DNA of 64,000 nt. Origin: Klebsiella sp. RIT-PI-d. Its GTDB lineage: Bacteria; Pseudomonadota; Gammaproteobacteria; Enterobacterales; Enterobacteriaceae. The notes below the pieces were generated by a model. The model ran no database searches. It was not told the origin of the DNA and saw only the letters and a list, made by a program, of their open reading frames with translations. Below are positions 18,810 to 28,479 of the stretch, piece by piece (position 1 is the stretch's first letter; each line of letters opens with the position of its first letter). The stretch covers positions 2,200,347-2,264,346 of the forward strand of contig NZ_LGIT01000009.1 of NCBI RefSeq assembly GCF_001187865.1. The letters are read 5' to 3'. The position numbers were made by a program, and so were the translations under genes.

Positions 18810-19787
18810 TCAGAAAGGACGCAGTCCACGCGTCACAGGCTGGGCACTTAGCCACATAATTAGCGCAGCGGCAATCAGTATCGCGCCGCCCGCCAGAGCC
18901 AGCGTTGCCCACCCGATCTGCTGCCACAGCACCGGGGCTTTCTTACCGCTAATTTTGACTGCCAGCGTGCGAAAACTATGCACCAGTAATGCCAGAGAAG
19001 AGATCGTTATTGACGTCCCTGCCGCCATTGCCAGCGCAGAAATCATTCCCCAGCTAAATACGCCGATCACCTTGCTGAACAGCAGAACCATAATAGCTCC
19101 CGAGCAGGGACGCATACCCATGGACACCACAATCATCAGCCTTGCCCGCCAGTCTTCACCGGCCTGCTGCTCGGGTGAAGGAATATGCTGATGGCTACAG
19201 CCGCAATGGGCATGATGGTGATGATGCGGCGTAAAGGCGGTAAATACCGGCCTGCGCAGCAAAGCACGCAGCTTTTTTACCGCCCGGCCGCACAGTAATA
19301 GCCCCAGCACGCCCACCAGGGCATAACTCCCTTTCTCAAGCCAGAAGCTGCTGAGATGCAGCGAACGCGCCGGTAATTGCAGCACGCTAAGGACAATGGT
19401 CACCAGCGCAATCGCCACCAGCCCCTGAAGCAGCGATGCCGCCAGCGTCAGGATAATGCTCGATTTAAGTCGGGAAGGATGGGTCGCAAGCCAGGTGGTT
19501 ATCACGATTTTACCGTGCCCCGGTCCCAGCGCGTGCAGCACCCCATAGATAAAGCTGAACAGCAGCAGTGACGCGCCCGCACGCACTGGATTAACGGCGA
19601 CTGCCTGGAGCAGCCCGCTCATGCGCTGGTTGACGTCGCGCTGCCAGATAATGCTTTTCAGCATGATCTGCGGCCAGTTATGCCATAGCCCTATCCCTCC
19701 GGCGAGCGCCAGAACGATGAGGAGGAGTAGCGGCCAGAGATGAAACCAGCGAGGCCCGACACGGGCTGAATTTAAACCGGAGGACAT
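18810..19787 (-). CDS. NicO-family metal permease (ZevB/RcnA-like)
   Basis: This 325-residue membrane protein belongs to the nickel/cobalt transporter (NicO) family. It has about six to seven hydrophobic segments, including one near the N-terminus (about residues 15-33), and a central cytoplasmic-type loop rich in His and Cys (HHHHHAHCGCSHQH), a likely metal-binding stretch. Family signatures GPGHGKIV and GMRPCSGAIMVL are present. Its start overlaps the end of the DUF1007 gene by 16 bp, so the two are co-translated. The pair resembles ZevA/ZevB, reported for zinc acquisition in Haemophilus; nickel or cobalt movement is the alternative. In E. coli K-12 this position holds yfhR. Confidence 0.85.
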   Translation of the reverse strand: MSSGLNSARVGPRWFHLWPLLLLIVLALAGGIGLWHNWPQIMLKSIIWQRDVNQRMSGLLQAVAVNPVRAGASLLLFSFIYGVLHALGPGHGKIVITTWLATHPSRLKSSIILTLAASLLQGLVAIALVTIVLSVLQLPARSLHLSSFWLEKGSYALVGVLGLLLCGRAVKKLRALLRRPVFTAFTPHHHHHAHCGCSHQHIPSPEQQAGEDWRARLMIVVSMGMRPCSGAIMVLLFSKVIGVFSWGMISALAMAAGTSITISSLALLVHSFRTLAVKISGKKAPVLWQQIGWATLALAGGAILIAAALIMWLSAQPVTRGLRPF

Positions 19788-20446
19788 TGTAAAGTCACCT
19801 TCTGCGCAAACTGTTGACCCAAATCCATCTCTTCCGGCGGTGCGTCCTCTTTATCCAGCGACAGCGCGTAAGCCAGCATTTTCTCGTCCGGCTGCGGGGT
19901 ATGCAACGCCAGTGTGCACTGAGCCGCGCCGTTATTTGTCATCGTGATATCATTTTCTGCATCGTAGTGCATATCGACAAAGTAGGTGGGATCGAACGTG
20001 GAGAAGGTATACGTTTGCCCGGCCAACGGTTGCGGCGCTGCCAGCGGCAGAACGAATGTCAGAACCGCTTTATGCCCCTCTCTGGTGAGCTGGTAGGCCG
20101 ACGGGCGATTAAGGAATTTAACCTTCTGCCCGTTATGCCAGACCTCGGTAAAATAGTGCTGTCCCAGCACATTGGCCATCACTTCTGCCGCCAGCTTTTT
20201 CCATATTTCCTCTCCCGGCTTCGCGTCGCCCGCATCGTAAAGCAGATCGGCTGAGGTGATTTCATCCATCGTCCAGCGCATTTTGAGGGCGGTAAACTGT
20301 CCGTTTGCGGTCATCACCTGGTTTTGCATTGCGATAAAACTATGGGGGTGCGCTGCCACAGGTAGTGATAAAAACGTGAAAATGAGCGCCAGGGCGCGCA
20401 CTTTAACGTTGTGAACAGGCTTCTTACGTGAAAAATTCTGTGACAT
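19772..20446 (-). CDS. DUF1007 periplasmic protein (ZevA-like), metal permease partner
   Basis: From ATG 20446 the product has 224 residues with an N-terminal signal peptide (hydrophobic stretch ALALIFTFLSLPVAA), followed by HPHSFIAM, a His-rich new N-terminus typical of DUF1007 proteins. The frame is open 36 codons further upstream, but only this start puts the signal peptide at the N-terminus. It would act in the periplasm, feeding or gating metal for the NicO permease with which it overlaps by 16 bp. Function is inferred from family and neighbour; no enzyme motif is seen. Confidence 0.8.
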   Translation of the reverse strand: MSQNFSRKKPVHNVKVRALALIFTFLSLPVAAHPHSFIAMQNQVMTANGQFTALKMRWTMDEITSADLLYDAGDAKPGEEIWKKLAAEVMANVLGQHYFTEVWHNGQKVKFLNRPSAYQLTREGHKAVLTFVLPLAAPQPLAGQTYTFSTFDPTYFVDMHYDAENDITMTNNGAAQCTLALHTPQPDEKMLAYALSLDKEDAPPEEMDLGQQFAQKVTLQCPPV

Positions 20447-20648
20447 TCCCCAGCATTCCTTATGGAAAGACGTCCGGCTGCGCTTTCGCACTGCGATCCT
20501 TTGGCTATTCTTATACAAAATCCTTCGCGTTGCATCAGGGGCGTCAATAAACACTCCCTGAAACGTACATGATTACCGTGCAGGGGTAAACGCGCGCCGC
20601 GCACTTTACCTGCCATCCTGAACCTAACCGTTAACTGGAACCATGCAG

Positions 20649-21926
20649 ATGATGACACTTACCGATCCACCATCTGTGCTTTCCAGTCCACAGCGCCGCT
20701 GCCAGGTGCTTTTGATGTTGTCTCTGCCGGGGGATACTATTACCGCCGAATCTATAGGCAGAGTGAATAACGTAGAGAGTGCCGTGACTCGCCAGGATAT
20801 CGATGAGGCGAATCATGAGATCCAGCGTTATTACCGCCTCACCATCAATGCGCAACCTGACGGTAGCTATCGGATTGAAGGCACGCCTCTTGACCAGCGA
20901 TTATGCCTGCTGCACTGGCTGCGACGTGCGCTGCGCCTGTGTCCACACTTTATCGAACAGCATTTTACGCCCGCGCTGAAAACCCAGATGAAAGTTCAGG
21001 GTGTTGCGCGCACGCTGTATGATGAGACCAATTTGCAGGCGCTGGTTAATCTCTGCGCCCGGCGACTTGAGCGGGAATTTGAGTGTCGGGATCGGCATTT
21101 TTTACGCCTGTACTTACAATATTGTCTGCTACAGCAGCAGCTGGGGCTATCGCCCGAGTTTAATCCGGCTCAGCAATTGTGGACCGAAGCGCGGGCTGAG
21201 TATCTGGCGACAACCGATGTGATCCGTCACTGGCAGCGCAGAGTGACTCAAACGCTGCATGCCAATGAACACCTTTTCTTAAGTCTGCTGTTTATGGTGT
21301 TAAGAACGCCGGACCCGCAGCGCGATGCCCATCAGCAGGATAGCCGCCTGCGCCTTATCATTAGACAGCTGATTCATAACTTTCAGCTTCTGGCAGGCCG
21401 ACAGTTTAGCGATGAACAGGGGCTAAGCCGCCAACTTTATATTCATCTGGTTCAGGCGCTGGACCGCAGCGTATTCGGCATTGGGATCGATAACAGCCTG
21501 CCGGAAGAGGTAAACCAGCTTTACCCACGATTGATGCGTACCACCCGCGAGGCCCTGCATTGTCTGGAAGAGAATTACGATCTTCAGTTTACCGACAATG
21601 AAGCGGGATTAATTGCGGTGATATTCGGTGCATGGCTGATGCAGGAAAACGATCTGCATGAAAAACAGGTGCTGTTGCTAACCGGGGGCGATCCCGTACT
21701 GGAGCAGGATCTGGAGTTGCAGCTGCGTGAGTTAACGCTGTTGCCGCTCAATATTAAATATCTGACCCTTCACGCTTTCCAGAAACAGGGGGCGCCTAAA
21801 GAAGTGACGTTGGTGGTGACCCCTTATGTCACTACACTGCCGCTGTTTTCTCCGCCGCTGATCCACGCCGAGCAGCCGCTCAGCGTGAATCAGCGCGAAC
21901 ACATTCAGCAAATGCTGGAAGCGTAA
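20649..21926 (+). CDS. csiE: Stationary-phase inducible protein CsiE (PRD domains)
   Basis: The 425-residue protein aligns along its length with E. coli CsiE, strongly in the second half (EAGLIAVIFGAWLMQENDLHEKQ; LLPLNIKYLT). It contains PTS-regulation-type domains found in antiterminators and activators, but its target is unknown. The start at 20649 is chosen because GGAA lies 8 bp before it and it aligns with the E. coli MM start. Its TAA stop abuts the hcaT stop with no spacer. The N-terminal half is less conserved than neighbours. Confidence 0.9.
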   Translation: MMTLTDPPSVLSSPQRRCQVLLMLSLPGDTITAESIGRVNNVESAVTRQDIDEANHEIQRYYRLTINAQPDGSYRIEGTPLDQRLCLLHWLRRALRLCPHFIEQHFTPALKTQMKVQGVARTLYDETNLQALVNLCARRLEREFECRDRHFLRLYLQYCLLQQQLGLSPEFNPAQQLWTEARAEYLATTDVIRHWQRRVTQTLHANEHLFLSLLFMVLRTPDPQRDAHQQDSRLRLIIRQLIHNFQLLAGRQFSDEQGLSRQLYIHLVQALDRSVFGIGIDNSLPEEVNQLYPRLMRTTREALHCLEENYDLQFTDNEAGLIAVIFGAWLMQENDLHEKQVLLLTGGDPVLEQDLELQLRELTLLPLNIKYLTLHAFQKQGAPKEVTLVVTPYVTTLPLFSPPLIHAEQPLSVNQREHIQQMLEA

Positions 21927-23063
21927 TTACTGCGCCGCCACTCTGGGGCGCAGCAGCATCGCAGGCAATGCCAGTAGCGCCATGATCCAGAAAACGCCCT
22001 GCTGAAAATGTTGATACAGGAAACCGGCAAAAACAGTCATCACCGCAATACTGCCGCCCATCGCCACTGCTGAATACATCGCCTGTAAACGAATGACCTC
22101 CCCGCCCTGTCTGGCTGAGATGTAGCGCATTGCCGCCAGATGGCAGACGGTGAAGGTACCACAGTGCAGAACTTGCGCCACAATCAGCCACGGTAGCGCT
22201 GTAGAGGCGCCCATAATTCCCCAGCGCAGTAGCCCACATACCGCAGAAAGTAGCAGGAGATCGCGCGCGCTAAACCGGCTAAATACTTTTTTGCTCAGGG
22301 CAAATATGACGACTTCCGCGACCACGCCCAGCGACCATAAATAGCCAACCGCAGAGGCCGAGTATCCGGCCCCCTGCCAGTAAATCGCACTGAAGCCATA
22401 ATAGGCGGCATGCGCGCCCTGTAAAAAAGAGACGCAGGCCAAAAAACGCCAGTGCTGCATAACCAGGCCTCGCCATGCGCCCCATCCGGCCGCTTCCTGC
22501 TGCCGTTTTTCACCTGCTGGCATCACGGAAGGCCGCAGTAACATGCCGATAAGCATTGAGGCCACACCCAGCGTCAGTAGCGCCAGAATGGCCTGATAGT
22601 TGTAGAGACTGACCAGTTTGCCGGTGAGTGCAGAGCCAATCACAAAGGCGATAGATCCCCACAGCCGCACGCGGCCATAATCCATGGTGATCTGCTTTTG
22701 CCAGGTGTTCGCCAGCGCATCGGTAAGCGGAACCAGCGGCGAGAAAAAGAGATTGAAACCGACCATTACCACCATCAGCCAGGCGACGTGTGTGCCAAAC
22801 CAGAAGCCTGAGGCAAACACCAGCGTAAGTAGCGCCAGCACGCGGAGCGCCAGAATCAGGCGGGAGGGATCGCTGACGCGCGGAGCGATAATCAGACTGC
22901 CGAGAAAACGTGCGATAAGCCCGGAGCCGAGCAGTAAACCGATGGTTTCCGGCGTTAAGCCGGTGCCTTCGAGCCAGACGCTCCAGAAAGGCAGAAAAAT
23001 GCCGTAGCTAAAAAAGTAGGTGAAATAACTGAGCGCCAGCCAGCGCGTAGAGTGCAGAGCCAT
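21927..23063 (-). CDS. hcaT: MFS permease HcaT (putative 3-phenylpropionate transporter)
   Basis: This 378-residue, about 12-segment major facilitator of the nucleoside:H+ symporter-like subgroup aligns with E. coli HcaT throughout. The ATG at 23063 has a strong AGGAGG site, so the 22-codon longer frame is rejected. In E. coli it is placed next to the hca dioxygenase genes; those genes are not here, since glyA follows 134 bp upstream. The substrate in this organism is therefore open. Confidence 0.93.
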   Translation of the reverse strand: MALHSTRWLALSYFTYFFSYGIFLPFWSVWLEGTGLTPETIGLLLGSGLIARFLGSLIIAPRVSDPSRLILALRVLALLTLVFASGFWFGTHVAWLMVVMVGFNLFFSPLVPLTDALANTWQKQITMDYGRVRLWGSIAFVIGSALTGKLVSLYNYQAILALLTLGVASMLIGMLLRPSVMPAGEKRQQEAAGWGAWRGLVMQHWRFLACVSFLQGAHAAYYGFSAIYWQGAGYSASAVGYLWSLGVVAEVVIFALSKKVFSRFSARDLLLLSAVCGLLRWGIMGASTALPWLIVAQVLHCGTFTVCHLAAMRYISARQGGEVIRLQAMYSAVAMGGSIAVMTVFAGFLYQHFQQGVFWIMALLALPAMLLRPRVAAQ

Positions 23064-23156
23064 AATCCCCTCCTGATTGGAGGCAACAGTCTGGCGATAA
23101 ACGTCACGGCTTGCAACGTTAAGCAACATATTATTGACATCACTAAAAGCTGAAAT

Positions 23157-23179
23157 AAAAAAGGCCGCTCGCGGCGGCC
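23157..23179 (-). terminator. Rho-independent terminator of glyA
   Basis: On the minus strand GGCCGC-CGCGA-GCGGCC is followed by six T, 18 bp after the glyA stop. Confidence 0.88.
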
Positions 23180-23196
23180 CTTAAACAGCAAAGTCG

Positions 23197-24450
23197 TTAC
23201 GCGTAAACCGGGAAACGGGCGCAGATATCCAGTACTTTACCTTTGATGCGCTCAATCAGGGCTTCATCATTAATATTGTCCAGGACATCACACATCCAGC
23301 CTGCCAGTTCTTTCACTTCCGCTTCTTTAAAGCCGCGGCGAGTAACGGCCGGGGAACCGATACGAATGCCGGAGGTGACAAACGGGCTTTTCGGATCGTT
23401 TGGCACGCTGTTTTTGTTGACGGTGATGTTGGCGCGGCCCAGGGCGGCGTCAGCTTCTTTACCGGTCAGGTTTTTATCAACCAGATCCAGCAGGAACAGG
23501 TGGTTTTCAGTTCCGCCAGAGACCACTTTGTAACCGCGACTCAGGAACACCTCGACCATCGCTTTGGCATTTTTCGCAACCTGCTGCTGATAGACCTTGA
23601 ATTCAGGCTCCATCGCTTCTTTCAGCGCCACCGCTTTCGCTGCGATAACGTGCATCAGCGGGCCGCCCTGCGCGCTCGGGAACACGGCAGAGTTCAGCTT
23701 CTTATACAGCTCTTCATCGCCGCCTTTCGCCAGGATCAGACCGCCACGTGGGCCAGCCAGCGTTTTATGGGTGGTGGTGGTGACCACGTGTGCATGCGGA
23801 ACCGGGTTCGGATAGACGCCTGCCGCAATCAGACCGGCAACGTGAGCCATATCGACAAACAGATACGCGCCAATGCTGTCGGCGATTTCACGCATTTTTG
23901 CCCAGTCAACGACGCCAGAGTAAGCAGAGAAGCCGCCGATGATCATCTTCGGTTTATGGGCCTGCGCCTGCTTAGCCATGTCTTCGTAGTCAATTTTACC
24001 GGACTCATCAATTCCGTAAGGGATGATGTTGTACAGTTTGCCGGAGAAGTTAACCGGAGAGCCGTGCGTCAGGTGGCCGCCCTGTGCCAGGTTCATCCCG
24101 AGAACGGTATCGCCAGGCTGCAGCAGCGCGGTGTACACTGCGAAGTTAGCCTGAGAGCCGGAGTGCGGCTGCACGTTGGCGTAGTCGGCACCAAACAGTT
24201 CTTTTGCACGGTCAATCGCCAGTTGTTCAACGATATCAACGTACTCACAACCGCCGTAATAACGCTTGCCCGGATAACCTTCAGCATATTTATTGGTCAG
24301 CTGAGAACCCTGCGCCTGCATGACGCGCGGGCTGGTGTAGTTCTCGGAGGCGATCAGTTCGATATGTTCTTCCTGACGTACTTTTTCCTGCTCCATAGCC
24401 TGCCACAGCTCGGCATCATAATCGGCAATGTTCATTTCACGCTTTAACAT
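23197..24450 (-). CDS. glyA: Serine hydroxymethyltransferase
   Basis: This 417-residue PLP enzyme interconverts serine and glycine with tetrahydrofolate, the main source of one-carbon units. The PLP-lysine motif [13 protein letters not shown] is intact and identity to E. coli is very high. The ATG at 24450 gives the E. coli N-terminus [12 protein letters not shown]; two codons upstream there is another ATG too close to the ribosome site. PurR and MetR-like sites lie upstream. Confidence 0.98.
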   Translation of the reverse strand: MLKREMNIADYDAELWQAMEQEKVRQEEHIELIASENYTSPRVMQAQGSQLTNKYAEGYPGKRYYGGCEYVDIVEQLAIDRAKELFGADYANVQPHSGSQANFAVYTALLQPGDTVLGMNLAQGGHLTHGSPVNFSGKLYNIIPYGIDESGKIDYEDMAKQAQAHKPKMIIGGFSAYSGVVDWAKMREIADSIGAYLFVDMAHVAGLIAAGVYPNPVPHAHVVTTTTHKTLAGPRGGLILAKGGDEELYKKLNSAVFPSAQGGPLMHVIAAKAVALKEAMEPEFKVYQQQVAKNAKAMVEVFLSRGYKVVSGGTENHLFLLDLVDKNLTGKEADAALGRANITVNKNSVPNDPKSPFVTSGIRIGSPAVTRRGFKEAEVKELAGWMCDVLDNINDEALIERIKGKVLDICARFPVYA

Positions 24451-24544
24451 CCGCATCTCCTGACTCAGCTAACAATTAAAATTTGGCAACGGCGGACAGT
24501 ATAACTGATTGCTATCGTGATAACAGGTCTTGACAAAGGATTTT

Positions 24545-24560
24545 ACGCAAACGATTGGCA
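24545..24560. promoter_or_regulatory. PurR box upstream of glyA
   Basis: ACGCAAACGATTGGCA matches the PurR palindrome (ACGCAAACGTTTGCGT) at 12 of 16 positions, with the central CG step kept. The E. coli glyA promoter is also PurR-controlled. Confidence 0.7.
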
Positions 24561-24607
24561 TGCCGTCATATCAGGCTTTATGCGATTAAAAGCTTACCGA
24601 AAGCAGT

Positions 24608-24620
24608 GGAATTCTTTTCA
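24608..24620 (-). promoter_or_regulatory. Candidate MetR site
   Basis: On the minus strand TGAAAAGAATTCC is one base from the MetR pattern TGAA-N5-TTCA. MetR activates glyA and affects hmp in E. coli from this divergent region. Confidence 0.45.
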
Positions 24621-24657
24621 GGTTAAAAATGCGTGTTTTTCAAGTTGCAAAGAACCA

Positions 24658-24704
24658 TTTACAACATAAGGGTATTTTTATAAGATTCATTTAAAATACA
24701 TCTT
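24658..24704 (+). promoter_or_regulatory. hmp promoter with NsrR operator
   Basis: A 23-bp near-perfect palindrome at 24682-24704 (left arm AAGATTCATTT, right arm AAATACATCTT) matches the NsrR consensus. It overlaps a plausible -10 TAAGAT (24681-24686), 17 bp from -35 TTTACA (24658-24663). NsrR would block transcription until nitric oxide removes its cluster. Confidence 0.8.
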
Positions 24705-24721
24705 ATAAAAAGGAGCCTGCT

Positions 24722-25912
24722 ATGCTTGATACGCAAACTATTGCTACGGTGAAAGCCACCATTCCCCTGCTGCTGAAAACCGGCCCTAAACTGACCGCCC
24801 ATTTTTATGACCGCATGTTTGAGCACAATCCGGAACTTAAAGATATTTTCAATATGAGTAACCAGCGCAATGGTGACCAGCGTGAAGCGCTGTTCAATGC
24901 CATCGCCGCCTACGCCAGCAATATTGATAACCTCCCGGCCCTGCTGCCAGCCGTCGAAAAAATCGCCCAGAAGCACACCAGTTTTCAGATAAAGCCTGCG
25001 CAGTACGATATCGTCGGAAAACACCTGCTGGCGACGCTGGATGAGATGCTTAGTCCTGGTCAGGAGGTACTTGACGCATGGGGTAAGGCCTACGGTGTGC
25101 TGGCGGGTGTATTTATCGATCGTGAAGCACAGCTTTATCAGCAAAATGCCAGTAAGACGGGTGGCTGGGAAGGAACCCGGGCATTTCGCATCGTCGATAA
25201 AACGCCGCGCAGCAGCCTGGTCACCAGTTTTGAATTTGAACCCGTAGACGGAGAGCCGGTAGCCGATTATCAGCCGGGTCAATATCTTGGCGTCTGGCTG
25301 AAGCCGAAGGATTTTGCCTTTCAGGAAATCCGCCAGTATTCACTGACGCGTAAAGGCGACGGCAAACGCTACCGTATTGCAGTAAAACGCGAAGCGGGCG
25401 GTCAGGTTTCCAGCTGGCTGCATAACGAGGCAATCGTGGGTGATGTGGTTTATCTCACCGCGCCTGCGGGCGATTTTTTTATGCGTGTCGATCCTCAAAC
25501 GCCGGTGACGCTTATCTCGGCCGGGGTCGGGCAAACGCCAATGCTGGCGATGCTTGATACGCTCGCTCAGAACAAGCATCCCGCACCGGTCAACTGGTAT
25601 CACGCCGCCGAAAACGGCGATGTTCATGCGTTTACCGATGAAGTAATGATGCTTGGCAACGCCTTGCCGAAGTTTACCGCGCACATCTGGTATCGTCTGC
25701 CGAGCGAAGCCGATCGTCAGGCGGCCCGATTTAATAGTGAGGGTCTGATGGATCTGCGCCAGCGTGAAGAGACTCTGAACGATCCGCTCAGTGAGTATTA
25801 TCTTTGCGGTCCGGTCGCCTTTATGCAATTTGCGGCGCGGCAGTTAGTAGAATCAGGAATTAGCACAGATCGTATTCATTACGAATGTTTTGGCCCGCAT
25901 AAAGTTCTTTAA
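24722..25912 (+). CDS. hmp: Flavohaemoglobin, nitric oxide dioxygenase
   Basis: The 396-residue cytosolic protein turns NO and O2 into nitrate using NADPH. It has a globin domain (residues 1-140) with proximal haem ligand His85, then a ferredoxin-reductase domain with FAD motif RQYSLT and NAD-binding stretch [14 protein letters not shown]. The AGGAG site lies 6-10 bp before the ATG. An NsrR site covers its promoter. Confidence 0.97.
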   Translation: MLDTQTIATVKATIPLLLKTGPKLTAHFYDRMFEHNPELKDIFNMSNQRNGDQREALFNAIAAYASNIDNLPALLPAVEKIAQKHTSFQIKPAQYDIVGKHLLATLDEMLSPGQEVLDAWGKAYGVLAGVFIDREAQLYQQNASKTGGWEGTRAFRIVDKTPRSSLVTSFEFEPVDGEPVADYQPGQYLGVWLKPKDFAFQEIRQYSLTRKGDGKRYRIAVKREAGGQVSSWLHNEAIVGDVVYLTAPAGDFFMRVDPQTPVTLISAGVGQTPMLAMLDTLAQNKHPAPVNWYHAAENGDVHAFTDEVMMLGNALPKFTAHIWYRLPSEADRQAARFNSEGLMDLRQREETLNDPLSEYYLCGPVAFMQFAARQLVESGISTDRIHYECFGPHKVL

Positions 25913-25931
25913 TGCGTTAGCCTGTAGATGC

Positions 25932-25961
25932 GCGAGTCGCCGGACAGCCTTGCCGACTCGC
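25932..25961. terminator. Inverted repeat between hmp and glnB
   Basis: GCGAGTCG (25932-25939) pairs with CGACTCGC (25954-25961) between convergent genes. No T-run follows on either strand, so it may be a weak terminator or a 3' mRNA hairpin. Confidence 0.4.
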
Positions 25962-25973
25962 TGCTCAATGATA

Positions 25974-26366
<393 letters not shown>

Positions 26367-26396
26367 TCATATCTCAATATTGAAAAGCGCGACAAA

Positions 26397-27734
26397 TTAC
26401 TCTTTAAAGTCGTTGGCTTCCAGTTCATGACGCGAAAGCAATTTATAAAATTCAGTTCGATTACGTCCGGCCATGCGTGCCGCATGCGTCACGTTGCCTT
26501 TGGTTATTTGCAGCAGCTTGCGCAGATAATTAAGTTCGAACTGATTACGCGCATCGGCAAAGGTCGGCAGCGCCGTATTTTCGCCCTCAAGCGCCTGCTC
26601 AACCAGCGCATCGCTTATTACCGGGGACGACGTTAGCGCCACACACTGTTCGATGACGTTAACCAGCTGGCGCACATTTCCCGGCCATGCGGCAGTCATG
26701 AGACGCTTCATGGCATCGGTCGAAAAAGCGCGTACAAACGGTTTATGACGGTCGGCAGATAAGCGCAGCAAATGATTGGCCAGCAGCGGGATATCTTCCG
26801 TACGGTCGGCCAGCGCCGGAATTTTCAGGTTAACCACGTTAAGGCGATAAAACAGATCTTCACGAAACTCACCGCGTGCCATGGCCTTGGGTAAATCGCG
26901 ATGGGTAGCGGAGACGATACGCACGTCAATATCAAGGTCGCGGTTACTGCCGAGCGGTCGGACTTTTCGCTCCTGAAGCACGCGCAAAAGCTTAACCTGG
27001 AGAGGGATCGGCATATCACCAATTTCATCGAGAAACAGCGTGCCGCCTTGCGCTGCCTGAAACAGCCCTTCCCGGTTACTTACCGCGCCGGTAAATGCTC
27101 CGCGGGCATGGCCGAATAACTCGGACTCCAACAATTGTTCCGGCAGCGCACCGCAGTTAATGGCGATAAAAGGCTGGCTCGCACGCGGGCTGGCATTGTG
27201 GATCGCCTGGGCAAAGACTTCTTTGCCGGTACCGCTCTGACCATTAATCAAGATGCTAACGTCCGACTGAGCGATCATTTGCGCCTGTTCAATCAGGCGC
27301 AGCATTACCGGGCTTCGGGTCACAATGGATTCACGCCAGCGCTCATCGGTTGCGGGCGCAGAGTGCTCAAGCGCATCGTTGATGGCTTTATACAGCGCGT
27401 CTTTATCGACCGGCTTGGTCAGAAAGCTAAAAACGCCCTGCCGGGTAGCGGCCACCGCATCCGGAATGGAGCCGTGAGCGGTAAGAATAATAACCGGCAT
27501 CCCAGGCTGGAGTTTCTGGATCCCGGCAAACAGCTGCATTCCGTCCATCTCATCCATGCGCAAATCGCTTATCACCAGATCGACTTTTTCACGATTGAGG
27601 ACGCGCAGCCCTTCCTGACCGCTCGCGGCCGTAACCACGCTGTAGCCTTCGCTGGTCAAACGCATTCCTAAGAGCTTAAGCAGCCCCGGATCGTCGTCCA
27701 CCAGTAAAAGATGGGCAGGTTTACGGCTTATCAT
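26397..27734 (-). CDS. glrR: Sigma-54-dependent response regulator GlrR
   Basis: This 445-residue activator of the glmY promoter has a receiver domain with phospho-Asp57 (VISDLRMDE), a sigma-54 AAA+ domain with Walker A GQSGTGKE and the GAFTGA loop (GHARGAFTGAVSN), and a Fis-type helix-turn-helix at the end (GNVTHAARMAGRNRTEFYKLL). The ATG at 27734 gives the E. coli length; it overlaps the qseG end by 14 bp. Three matching binding sites lie upstream of glmY, 2.6 kb away. Confidence 0.96.
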   Translation of the reverse strand: MISRKPAHLLLVDDDPGLLKLLGMRLTSEGYSVVTAASGQEGLRVLNREKVDLVISDLRMDEMDGMQLFAGIQKLQPGMPVIILTAHGSIPDAVAATRQGVFSFLTKPVDKDALYKAINDALEHSAPATDERWRESIVTRSPVMLRLIEQAQMIAQSDVSILINGQSGTGKEVFAQAIHNASPRASQPFIAINCGALPEQLLESELFGHARGAFTGAVSNREGLFQAAQGGTLFLDEIGDMPIPLQVKLLRVLQERKVRPLGSNRDLDIDVRIVSATHRDLPKAMARGEFREDLFYRLNVVNLKIPALADRTEDIPLLANHLLRLSADRHKPFVRAFSTDAMKRLMTAAWPGNVRQLVNVIEQCVALTSSPVISDALVEQALEGENTALPTFADARNQFELNYLRKLLQITKGNVTHAARMAGRNRTEFYKLLSRHELEANDFKE

Positions 27735-28479
27735 GGCTATCCTCGTCGGCAGGCTGATTTTCTTGTGGCGCGGCCGGTTTATCGCTCGCATGGCTGACGT
27801 CTGAGCTGAGATTACCGGCGGGTTTACGGGAGGATAGCTGACGCTCAATATCGGTCAGCCCCTCCAGCTTGCGGGTTGTGGCATCCAGCTGACTTTGTAA
27901 CGCCTGCTGTTGTTGGCGCAGCGTATCCAGTTCGCCATCAGCAGACTGCTGAAGTTTACTGTAGCGATAGCGTTCCTCGGAAAGTTGCAGCTGTAGCGCC
28001 TGGGTGTCGCGCCACAGTTGATACAACGGACGCACCTGGGCCGGTATTTGCGGGCTTAGCGCATCCAGTCGGGTCACGCTGTCGCGCCGCTCGACCGGCG
28101 TGATTTTAGCATTGGCTAACATAATGCCGCGTCTGAACGCATCCTGCCAGGTATCGTCGGACCAGAAACGTGCCTCAGCTCTTGCCTGCTGCGCAGAGAG
28201 ACGCTCGGCGCAGTCAATACCACGCAGCCAGTAGAGCGGGTTTTTATCACGCTCTGTGGTGCCTGCCGTCCAGATATTCGTACACTCCGTGGAGAGGAAA
28301 TCAGCAACCTGATGCTGAGGGATTTTCTCCTGGGCTTTATCCGGGGCGCGATGCACTAAATGTGATGAACATCCGACCAGCAGCAGGCAGGACACAGGGA
28401 GCGCCCAAAAAAGACGAGAGAACCCGACAGGATCAAAACGTGCCAGAGTGTGTGACATAGTTACCCGATTAATTTTCAT
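27721..28479 (-). CDS. qseG: Outer-membrane lipoprotein QseG
   Basis: The 252-residue product has a lipoprotein signal with lipobox LLVGC and Ser after Cys, predicting outer-membrane sorting. The mature part ends in a coiled-coil-like Gln/Leu-rich stretch (about residues 170-215). QseG interacts with and activates the sensor GlrK in E. coli. The start overlaps the glrK stop as ATGA, so translation is coupled. The sequence is noticeably more divergent than GlrK and GlrR. Confidence 0.92.
   Translation of the reverse strand: MKINRVTMSHTLARFDPVGFSRLFWALPVSCLLLVGCSSHLVHRAPDKAQEKIPQHQVADFLSTECTNIWTAGTTERDKNPLYWLRGIDCAERLSAQQARAEARFWSDDTWQDAFRRGIMLANAKITPVERRDSVTRLDALSPQIPAQVRPLYQLWRDTQALQLQLSEERYRYSKLQQSADGELDTLRQQQQALQSQLDATTRKLEGLTDIERQLSSRKPAGNLSSDVSHASDKPAAPQENQPADEDSHDKP

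Noticed and set aside
23500..24447. Long plus-strand frame (315 codons) opposite glyA
   Set aside because: It is the antisense of the strongly conserved glyA, with no ribosome site and no recognisable domain; the openness follows from glyA codon use.
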